Below are positions 14,693-20,854 of a DNA stretch of 29,016 nt, in pieces. Location: contig PIVW01000016.1 in the NCBI GenBank assembly GCA_003353825.1, forward strand, positions 1 to 29,016. Reading direction: 5' to 3'. This DNA is from Chloroflexota bacterium. GTDB lineage: Bacteria; Chloroflexota; Anaerolineae; J102. Position 1 is the first letter of the stretch. Each line of letters starts with the position of its first letter. The translations under genes and the position numbers were made by a program. The notes beneath the pieces are model-generated. The model was not told where the DNA came from and did no database searches. It worked only from the letters and a program-made list of their open reading frames with translations.

Positions 14693-15037
14693 TTTCCAGA
14701 CTACATGGTCGGATCTGGGGGGGGGTGGCAACCTGTGGCTTGTGGGCAACCTGAGTGATGTATAAACGAAGTTCGAGCGTCAGCGTACGCCGTATTGCTG
14801 GCGATGCCAGCAAAGAGTCCTTCTGAATTCAGAACGGCCCTTCAAATTCAGTAAGATGTCAGGAAGCATTCGCATCTATGTACTATAATGGAATTAGTTG
14901 TAAGTTAATCATTAATTGAGTATATTTCTCGGGTGTTTGTGTAAAATCATATCTAACAGTATATCTTCAGGGATAGATGTATTTTAAGGTTATAACCATG
15001 TACAAGTATCTTCTCAATAACTTGGGGGGAACTAACC
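14693..15037. other. Palindrome-rich intergenic region
   Basis: No gene is convincing here. It holds a run of nine G (14717-14725); two close copies of GGCAACCTG; a tight hairpin TTGCTGGC-GAT-GCCAGCAA at 14795-14813; a perfect palindrome TTCTGAATTCAGAA at 14821-14834; and a TATAAT at 14884-14889 without a good -35 box. The last might drive the downstream membrane-protein genes, with a leader of about 280 bases. Confidence 0.55.
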
Positions 15038-15104
15038 CGTCCACGAAGGTGGACGTTCGGCGTAGGTTCGTAGAACCCCGCCCCCAGAGCCCGAATTCAT
15101 TCGG
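15038..15104. repeat. Three-hairpin cassette, dispersed-repeat-like
   Basis: Three consecutive hairpins: CGTCCAC-GAAG-GTGGACG (15038-15055); GGCG..GGTTC-GTA-GAACC..CGCC (15059-15082); and CCGAA-TTCA-TTCGG (15091-15104). The words CCACGAAGGTGG, TTCGTAG and CCGAATTCATTCGG are reminiscent of palindromic intergenic repeats I recall from cyanobacteria and Chloroflexota, which also chain a CACGAAGGTG hairpin with an ATTCATTCGG or CTTCAGTCGG hairpin. It ends about 70 bases before the membrane-protein operon. A folded leader RNA is the alternative. Confidence 0.5.
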
Positions 15105-15172
15105 CGAGTGCCCCGGAATATTGAAAAGATACATGTACAACATCTCTCAACACATCTCACAGGATATCCACC

Positions 15173-15913
15173 ATGCAGCAGAAAATTGGTACTATGGCAA
15201 AACGTATGTATTTTCCAATGATTCTTATGGGATTCATGATCGTTATGTTTGCCTTCGTTATCGGTTATATCAATTCGCAGACAGCTTCCGCTTACTTCGC
15301 ACAAAGCAAAATCTTGCGTGAAACCACACTCATGGCACAACGAGCGTCGATCGAGAGCACTGGTTTGTGGCTACCTTACTTCAAGTTCCTAGGCTTCGGT
15401 CTCTTGCTAGGCGGTATCGTGATGGCCCTGAGGGTTATCATCGACAGCCTTTTAAACGCCGGCAAAGAAGTAATGGGCCAATTGCCCGAACAGAAACGTC
15501 CCCAGGCGCCTAACCCGCCATGGTACGCAAAAGCGATGCCCCTGGTCATGATGGCCGGAGAACTGATCTTCATCGTTGCTTTATTCATCTCAATCCAACT
15601 TGCAGGCGCGGCCCGTGCTGTCTTTGCTAACCCCCTGCAGACCATTGATACAGCAGGCGCCGGTTCCGCACTCTTGCTCCAGCTGCAGACAATCCAATCG
15701 ACAGCCGCCTGGCTAGTTCCTTTCAAATTCTTAGCGCTATCTACAGAGTTTGTTGCCATCGCCATGGGACTTTCTACAATTATCTACATCCTCAAGGCGC
15801 AAACGCAAATGCTCGACAAAGGAATCGATATCGTCAGGAGCAGTGGGCAGGTGCAGGACGATAAGATTCATTTCGATTCACGGCGTAGCAACGTTGACAG
15901 AATCGCAGCTTAA
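15173..15913 (+). CDS. Unrecognised four-helix membrane protein (A), duplicated unit
   Basis: I do not recognise this 246-residue protein. It has four membrane helices (about 13-33, 65-88, 120-143, 186-210) arranged as two copies of a unit: helix, an extracytoplasmic or lumenal segment of roughly 40 residues, then a second helix introduced by a P-Y-F-K-F-L-G / V-P-F-K-F-L-A motif. The segment of copy two has A-G-S-A-L-L-L-Q-L-Q, matching the proteins encoded next. There is no signal cleavage site, enzyme motif or obvious cofactor ligand. AGGA lies eight bases before the ATG. It opens a three-gene run of related proteins (47 and 10 base gaps), suggesting subunits of one membrane complex. Confidence 0.75.
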   Translation: MQQKIGTMAKRMYFPMILMGFMIVMFAFVIGYINSQTASAYFAQSKILRETTLMAQRASIESTGLWLPYFKFLGFGLLLGGIVMALRVIIDSLLNAGKEVMGQLPEQKRPQAPNPPWYAKAMPLVMMAGELIFIVALFISIQLAGAARAVFANPLQTIDTAGAGSALLLQLQTIQSTAAWLVPFKFLALSTEFVAIAMGLSTIIYILKAQTQMLDKGIDIVRSSGQVQDDKIHFDSRRSNVDRIAA

Positions 15914-15960
15914 TACTCTTCCTCGCTCTCTCTGATCACTAGTTCAATACGGAGATCCTC

Positions 15961-16338
15961 ATGGACACATTACAAACACCTAAACTCGCCTGGCAGGATA
16001 AGATTTACCCACTTTTCACTATCATGGGATGGGCGTTGGTTGGATTCGCCTTTCTCTTTGGAGCCTTCTTTCTCAGCACGACCGCAGCCAGTTATTGGGG
16101 CGGCAATGCCAAAGCTGTTCGAGATGCAGCCGAGGCTGGATCACTTCTCTTGGGACAGTTACAGCTTCTTGCGACCGCACCTCGCTGGCTGGAGCCCCTT
16201 ATTTTCCTGGGCGTTGGTTCCTTCATCTTCGGAATCGCCCTCGAATTCTCTACGATTCCCAAGCTTCTAAAAAACCGTGGCGAGGTCATGAAGGCATGCA
16301 TCCCTGTCATCGCCAAATCTGGCAACACTAGCGCTTGA
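15961..16338 (+). CDS. Unrecognised two-helix membrane protein (B), single unit
   Basis: A 125-residue protein equal to one half of its neighbours. The first helix is about residues 18-40 (I-M-G-W-A-L-V-G-F-A-F-L-F-G), then a segment containing A-K-A-V-R-D-A-A-E-A-G-S-L-L-L-G-Q-L, then W-L-E-P-L-I-F-L-G-V-G and a second helix. The A-K-A-V-R-(D/E) and G-S-x-L segment reappears in the next protein as A-K-A-V-R-E-G-A-A-V-G-S-S-F. GGAG is six bases upstream of the ATG. Function unknown; a half-size paralogue between two full-size ones suggests a hetero-oligomer. Confidence 0.75.
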   Translation: MDTLQTPKLAWQDKIYPLFTIMGWALVGFAFLFGAFFLSTTAASYWGGNAKAVRDAAEAGSLLLGQLQLLATAPRWLEPLIFLGVGSFIFGIALEFSTIPKLLKNRGEVMKACIPVIAKSGNTSA

Positions 16339-16348
16339 GGAGCCACAA

Positions 16349-17098
16349 ATGTCAACTTATACGATTGCTGTCCAAAAAGAGAAGTCTCGTTTCCCCTTCA
16401 GTATGATCGAGAAGATGATGCCCTCGTTCCCCTACATCGCCATCATGGGATGGATGCTCGTGCTCATTGCCTTTCTCGTCGGTATCTTCGTCCTCTCCCC
16501 AGCGCAGACCGCATTCTTGGCTGACGCCAAGGCAGTACGGGAAGGTGCCGCCGTCGGCAGCAGCTTTGTAAATGCTAACGTCACCCTACACACCTTTGAA
16601 GCCTGGGTACCTCAACTCAAGTTTCTGGGTCTTGGCCTTGGCCTTATGGCCATCGTCATGGCGCTGGGCTTGATTACCATGAACTTGCGTCACATGGGTA
16701 TGGTCATCCTCAATCATATCCCTGCCGCTGACCGCCCCACCCTCCCAGGCCGCCCCCTCCGTGTTCGAGCCTTTCAGATCAGCGTTGTCATGGGCATCAT
16801 GCTCCTCATGGTTGTCCTTCTCATTGGTGCGGCCCTGGCGGTCACAGTGGTCGGTCCTTACTGGAATCACAGCATCGCCACGGAGCTAAATGCAGTACAA
16901 CCAGGCTCGGCCCTGCTCAATCAGTTAGCGGTTGCCAATAGCTTCAAGTTCTGGCTGAATTCTCTGCGTATGATCGGCATGGCCCTCTTGTTCACCGCTA
17001 TCACACTGGCGCTCACCGTCATTACCGGCACGCTAAGACTGCAAGCTAACATTCTCATCGGTTTCTACAATAAGGCAACTGGTCAGGTCAACGGGTAA
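16349..17098 (+). CDS. Unrecognised four-helix membrane protein (C), duplicated unit
   Basis: A 249-residue relative of the two preceding products. After a basic N-terminus, the first helix begins I-A-I-M-G-W-M-L-V-L-I-A-F-L-V-G (compare T-I-M-G-W-A-L-V-G-F-A-F-L in B). The segment A-K-A-V-R-E-G-A-A-V-G-S follows, then W-V-P-Q-L-K-F-L-G-L-G and helix two. A second copy has P-G-S-A-L-L-N-Q-L and W-L-N-S-L-R-M-I-G-M-A. The gene starts ten bases after the previous stop, with GAGGAG overlapping that stop codon, so the two are surely co-translated. No known domain is evident to me. A convergent inverted repeat lies just downstream. Confidence 0.75.
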   Translation: MSTYTIAVQKEKSRFPFSMIEKMMPSFPYIAIMGWMLVLIAFLVGIFVLSPAQTAFLADAKAVREGAAVGSSFVNANVTLHTFEAWVPQLKFLGLGLGLMAIVMALGLITMNLRHMGMVILNHIPAADRPTLPGRPLRVRAFQISVVMGIMLLMVVLLIGAALAVTVVGPYWNHSIATELNAVQPGSALLNQLAVANSFKFWLNSLRMIGMALLFTAITLALTVITGTLRLQANILIGFYNKATGQVNG

Positions 17099-17154
17099 AG
17101 TCTTTGTTACAGCATCCCGCACAATCTGTTTTCAGGAACCTCTTAACTTCAACA

Positions 17155-17208
17155 GGCGACAGGCGCCACCGTCTCAGCAACGGCGCTGGACATCAGACGC
17201 CTGTCGCC
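17155..17208. terminator. Inverted repeat between convergent genes
   Basis: GGCGACAGGCG (17155-17165) and CGCCTGTCGCC (17198-17208) are perfectly complementary over 11 bp around a 32-base loop containing a small CCGT/ACGG stem. It sits between the ends of the convergent membrane-protein and glycosyltransferase genes, so a bidirectional terminator is the simplest reading, although no T-run adjoins it. Confidence 0.45.
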
Positions 17209-17246
17209 GCGTCTGGATCTTTAGTTCTTGGAATTCGCTTAAGTCC

Positions 17247-19082
17247 TTAGCCATCCTCGCTCAGAGTAATATCTTTAACGATCAGGTTCTCGAAAGAACC
17301 GTCTGCTAGTTGCCGGTACAAGATCAGACGGATGGCCTGAGGAACCACATCGGGTGGGGTATCAAAATGATATGCGTCGACGGCGATGTCGCCGGGGTGC
17401 AGGCTGGTGGTCGGGGTATATCCGGCCGCCGGGGCGCTATGATCTAGTTGGGCGATCTCAGTATTTTCAGTCAGCACCCGTATACTCAGCGACCAGTCGA
17501 ATCCAGGAACGCGCTCAGCTTGCAGTGCCACAGACAGATCCCAACCTTGCTCGTCGGCTGCAGGTGTTATCGTAAGCCCAACCAGACGCAAACCATCTCC
17601 CAAAAATTCCGAAACCGTGAAGAAGTCTTGGTTGACAGGCGGAAGCTCTGTGCCCGCGAGTAACAGGTTAGGCCCCCAACTATTGTATTGCAACGGCAAA
17701 TGGCTTTCCTTTGCTGCATAGGCAGCAGACGCCGTCGTTGCCAGCACTTTGTCACCTTCTGCCAGGCTCATTGCCACTTGTTTGGTCGTAATGGCACGTA
17801 CATCAGGACGCACACCCCAAATACCGGTTATGTAGTCAAGCGCCAATTTCTCTTCATGGTTGGTGATGATAGCCGCATCAGCCGGTGGTGAATCCCCAAT
17901 GATCGCCCATCCCGGCTCGAGACCGGTGTCCACCAACTTGTTTCGCTGATCCGCCCGGGGATGGGAATCGACGAATTTAGGAATGATCAACGCCAGGAGC
18001 AGGAGGAGCAGGGTAGCCCGCCACAATCGGTCGGAGGAACGGCGCCAGAGTCTATCGAGAACGACGGCTGCACCCACCAGTATCAACGGATACAGAGGCA
18101 TGATCACCTGGAACCAATTGCCGAAACGATCGATATAGCTGAACACGAGATAGATAGCTGCAGTCAACCCATAGAGCAGTAAATAACGCTTGCCTAAAAG
18201 CACCCATCCCGTAACCCCGAGGATCAACAAGAGAACGGATACCTCTTCCCAAATGAGGCGAGGGAATTCAGCGGTAAAAGGTCCGAGCGTCCAGGTCAAT
18301 TCATCCCGCCCTTGCTGTGTGGAGACGAAGCTCGTAAACCAGGCTATGGTGCTCGACCATTCACCTACACCCCACCACTCAGGATGTTGTGCACCACGCA
18401 CGTAGACGAAAAGATAACTAATTAGAGGGATCACCGCCACGACAAAGGACTGAAGGATCAGTCTCCATCGCTTTAGCAATGCTGGTTGTTTTGTCAGGAC
18501 AAAGAGCAATATGCCCGGAGCCACAAATAGCACCGTCACCATGTGCGCCAACCCCAAACCCATCAGAAAGGCCAGGGCGTATAGATAACCATCACGAGGC
18601 GCTTCATCCCATACATGAACCAAAAGCACCATGAGCACAGTCTGTAACACTGCCGATGTATACTGTTCGGTGGTAACACTATAAAACCAAAAAAAGTAGG
18701 TAATCGCATAAAAAACGCATAGGCCGAGCGTGATAGCGAGGTTTTGCCCGGTCACACGATAAAGCAAGAGGTAGAGGGCAGCCAGTGCCAGTAAAGCCCA
18801 CAAAGTTGAGTAACTTGATAGCAGAGGGGCAGGATTAGCATCTGGGGCAAGGAGCCGGAGGCCATGGAACCACAACCATCCCCCCATCGTGTAAATGGGA
18901 TAGCCCGGCGCGTTGGAAGGTCGCGCCTGCACCTGCGCATATTGGTGCGTGATCATATCCCCACCTTCAAGATCGGCCAGAGCAAGGCCGGTATCAAGGG
19001 TGGCCAGGTAAAGCAGGGCCGTGACAACGAGCAAGACTGCCAGCCCTGTGCCCCCCTGTCGATCAAGTCTGATCAAAGGCAT
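17247..19082 (-). CDS. DUF2723-like GT-C membrane glycosyltransferase
   Basis: A roughly 611-residue protein with about twelve membrane helices and a soluble C-terminal domain of about 200 residues. After the first helix it reads L-A-L-A-D-L-E-G-G-D-M-I-T-H-Q-Y and N-A-P-G-Y-P-I-Y, the pattern of the DUF2723 / TMEM260-like O-mannosyltransferase group, where the acidic residue after helix one is catalytic. The C-terminal part contains L-R-L-V-G-L-T-I-T-P and a beta-rich domain similar in style to the tail of the glycosyltransferase at 6225-9014. It probably glycosylates exported proteins or lipids. The ATG at 19082 has TAAGGAC nine bases upstream and is preferred over an in-frame TTG at 19154. 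Confidence 0.8.
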   Translation of the reverse strand: MPLIRLDRQGGTGLAVLLVVTALLYLATLDTGLALADLEGGDMITHQYAQVQARPSNAPGYPIYTMGGWLWFHGLRLLAPDANPAPLLSSYSTLWALLALAALYLLLYRVTGQNLAITLGLCVFYAITYFFWFYSVTTEQYTSAVLQTVLMVLLVHVWDEAPRDGYLYALAFLMGLGLAHMVTVLFVAPGILLFVLTKQPALLKRWRLILQSFVVAVIPLISYLFVYVRGAQHPEWWGVGEWSSTIAWFTSFVSTQQGRDELTWTLGPFTAEFPRLIWEEVSVLLLILGVTGWVLLGKRYLLLYGLTAAIYLVFSYIDRFGNWFQVIMPLYPLILVGAAVVLDRLWRRSSDRLWRATLLLLLLALIIPKFVDSHPRADQRNKLVDTGLEPGWAIIGDSPPADAAIITNHEEKLALDYITGIWGVRPDVRAITTKQVAMSLAEGDKVLATTASAAYAAKESHLPLQYNSWGPNLLLAGTELPPVNQDFFTVSEFLGDGLRLVGLTITPAADEQGWDLSVALQAERVPGFDWSLSIRVLTENTEIAQLDHSAPAAGYTPTTSLHPGDIAVDAYHFDTPPDVVPQAIRLILYRQLADGSFENLIVKDITLSEDG

Positions 19083-19243
19083 AGCTAATAAGTCCTTAAT
19101 CTGTCTTAGGGATGTGCGTTCGCTCAGTATACGTGTGGGCTGATACCTGGTCAACGCCGAACGCGCTTATCATACGGGTGTGTCCTAAACGAGTTGGGAG
19201 CAGAGGAACCTGCAAAAACTACTGCTCGAAAAGCATCAGTCAG

Positions 19244-19282
19244 ATAATTAATAATTAATAACCAATAATTGATTGTTATTGG
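19244..19282. repeat. AT-rich heptamer repeat with inverted repeat
   Basis: Four heptamers in a row: ATAATTA, ATAATTA, ATAACCA, ATAATTG (19244-19271). Overlapping them, CCAATAA (19262-19268) and TTATTGG (19276-19282) form a perfect 7-bp inverted repeat. It lies 160 bases upstream of the glycosyltransferase start on the minus strand. Confidence 0.6.
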
Positions 19283-19314
19283 AACTGCTCTGTATCAGCG
19301 CCACCGTGATAAGG

Positions 19315-19370
19315 GCTTAGGACAGAATGACGGTCGAGTCTCGCAGGGAAATAAATTCACAGTCCTAAGC
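19315..19370. repeat. 9-bp inverted repeat GCTTAGGAC / GTCCTAAGC
   Basis: GCTTAGGAC (19315-19323) is perfectly complementary to GTCCTAAGC (19362-19370), 38 bases apart. Role unknown; it could be a hairpin in an untranslated leader of either flanking gene. Confidence 0.45.
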
Positions 19371-19587
19371 ACATTGTTCTCAGCACTCAAACGCTAGACG
19401 TCTGCATCCTTCATTAACAGTTAATCAATAACCGTTCACTATTAATTATTCCCCCCACTTTGTTCTTCCCTGCCCACCCCAAGGCTTCCTGGGAAGACCT
19501 TTACTCACAATCTGGCTAAAGAACGGAGTACACGGGCACGCCAATGACCCATCTAGGACACACTCTTCTGCGACCTTCGTAAGCTCT

Positions 19588-19616
19588 TTGCGGCGTTGAA
19601 GGACCGCAAGTATAAT
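19588..19616 (+). promoter_or_regulatory. Probable promoter of murI
   Basis: TTGCGG (19588-19593) and a perfect TATAAT (19611-19616) lie 17 bases apart. Transcription would start near 19623, giving a leader of 60-95 bases before murI. Confidence 0.5.
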
Positions 19617-19686
19617 CAGGCACTGTTCTTTACTTAGGATCGAGTATGCAACAACGTGCAGGATTCTATCGTCATCCCAACAAGCA

Positions 19687-20526
19687 ATGATGGAAATCAG
19701 CTCCATTCCTAACGCAATGGCTGAACATCCGATCGGGATATTCGACTCAGGTGTGGGTGGTCTCTCTGTGTGGCGGGTTTTAGTAGAGCAACTGCCTCAT
19801 GAAAATACACTCTATCTTGCCGATCAGGCGCGTGTTCCTTATGGCGCACGGGCACATGCCGAGATCGAGAATTTAACGCATGCAGCGGTACAATGGCTGA
19901 TCTTGCACGGCGCCAAGTTGCTGGTAATCGCCTGCAACACCGCCTCCGCAGCAGCACTCACAAGTCTGAGAGAACGCTGGCCTGACACCCCCATTGTTGG
20001 TATGGAGCCTGCCGTCAAGCCTGCCAGTGAGCGCACACGAACAGGTAAAGTCGGGGTGATGGCGACACCGGGCACATTGGAAGCCGCACGATTTACCAAT
20101 TTGATTGAGCGCTTCTCCAACGGCGTAGAGGTACACACGCGCGTGTGTCCGGGCTTGGTAGACCAGGTGGAATCAGGTCAACTCAATGGTCCGAATCTTA
20201 CCCGCCAGCTTCACTATTTTTTGGATCCGCTCACGGAAGCGGATATCGATCAGCTTGTGTTGGGCTGTACGCACTACCCTTTTATTGCGGATGCGATACA
20301 ACAGGTGGTGGGCGCAAAAATAACCTTGATCGATCCGGCGCCCGCTATCATACGCCAGGTTGAACGAAGTCTGGAACTGCTGGGGCTGCACGCACCCCCA
20401 CGGTCGGGCCCACGCCATCGGTTTTATACGACTGCGGACCCATTGGCGCTTCATGCAGCTATCGTGAGACTTATCCATCCCATGAGTCAGCTTATACAAG
20501 TGGCGGCAACACACCTCGAACCCTGA
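19687..20526 (+). CDS. murI: Glutamate racemase
   Basis: Converts L-glutamate to D-glutamate for peptidoglycan, in the cytoplasm. Numbered from the ATG at 19687, the 279-residue product carries P-I-G-I-F-D-S-G-V-G-G-L-S-V, the two catalytic cysteines in V-I-A-C-N-T-A-S-A (Cys83) and L-V-L-G-C-T-H-Y-P-F-I (Cys194), and the typical P-Y-G motif near residue 51. ATGs at 19687, 19690 and 19717 are all possible and none has a clear Shine-Dalgarno; the family alignment would allow 19717 (M-A-E-H-P-I-G-I-F-D-S-G). A strong terminator follows. The gene implies that this lineage makes D-glutamate and probably a peptidoglycan wall. Confidence 0.95.
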   Translation: MMEISSIPNAMAEHPIGIFDSGVGGLSVWRVLVEQLPHENTLYLADQARVPYGARAHAEIENLTHAAVQWLILHGAKLLVIACNTASAAALTSLRERWPDTPIVGMEPAVKPASERTRTGKVGVMATPGTLEAARFTNLIERFSNGVEVHTRVCPGLVDQVESGQLNGPNLTRQLHYFLDPLTEADIDQLVLGCTHYPFIADAIQQVVGAKITLIDPAPAIIRQVERSLELLGLHAPPRSGPRHRFYTTADPLALHAAIVRLIHPMSQLIQVAATHLEP

Positions 20527-20609
20527 CAGGCGCCGTCAAGGCAAGCAGCAATGAGTAGAAGGGAAGCTAATTCAAGGGCCCCCCGACAGTGAGTGGGGTA
20601 ATTATTTGA

Positions 20610-20640
20610 GGAGGATGAGGTCACTTTGACCTCACCCTCC
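20610..20640 (+). terminator. Strong hairpin terminator after murI
   Basis: A 14-bp stem with one mismatch (20610-20623 against 20627-20640, inner part GAGGTCA / TGACCTC) and a three-base loop, followed by TGTTGTGTTT. It can work for murI. Its right arm overlaps the left end of the duplicated aminotransferase segment. Confidence 0.75.
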
Positions 20641-20815
20641 TGTTGTGTTTAAGGCCACATACCTACAAAATCAGCTAAGCAGCGCTTGAGCGGCTGCCAG
20701 CCCGATGCCAGGTTCAACAGTGAGTGTGTAGGCGGCATGCGCCGAGGCCGTGGGAACTTGCCCCAAACTCATGGCCGAAATCGCCGCTTTGACAGCATCG
20801 CTCATCAGTTGATGG
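20634..20815. repeat. Direct repeat, left copy flanking the chaperone operon
   Basis: Bases 20634-20720 match 26492-26578 at a constant offset of 5858, and 20721-20815 match 26777-26871 at an offset of 6056. Over 20654-20815 I count nine mismatches by eye. Both copies point the same way. They bracket the four chaperone genes, so recombination between them would delete that operon. Confidence 0.9.
20654..20815 (-). pseudogene. Truncated duplicate of the aminotransferase 3' end
   Basis: On the minus strand this encodes H-Q-L-M-S-D-A-V-K-A-A-I-S-A-M-S-L-G-Q-V-P-T-A-S-A-H-A-A-Y-T-L-T joined directly to V-E-P-G-I-G-L-A-A-A-Q-A-L-L-S and a stop. In the intact aminotransferase (26529-27692) these two segments are separated by 66 residues, so exactly 198 bp have been lost in frame. 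The upstream catalytic part is missing altogether, and no start or ribosome-binding site is evident. It begins 40 bases past the Hsp70 stop codon. The fragment is a gene relic; the retained frame may be chance or reflect recent origin. Confidence 0.88.
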
Positions 20816-20854
20816 AGGACCAATTCAAGATCGGCTTTGACTTTCCCCGTACGT

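Larger units (their letters stand above)
19155..19587. other. AT-rich intergenic region with repeats
   Basis: No convincing gene. The left half contains tandem heptamers and two inverted repeats (listed separately). Around 19420-19450 a second AT-rich stretch has words similar to the heptamers (TTAATCAATAACC, TATTAATTATT). A short minus-strand reading frame at 19446-19706 overlaps the murI promoter and start and resembles nothing I know. Confidence 0.5.

Noticed and set aside
15059..15082. Possible tRNA T-arm (GGTTCGTAGAACC)
   Set aside because: The stem-loop has a three-base loop rather than seven, and no acceptor, D or anticodon arms surround it.
14977..15321. 114-residue frame over the hairpin cassette
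   Set aside because: It reads through three hairpins and into the membrane-protein gene in another frame.
19446..19706. 86-residue minus-strand frame upstream of murI
   Set aside because: Overlaps the murI promoter and start and has no recognisable domain; at best a relic.
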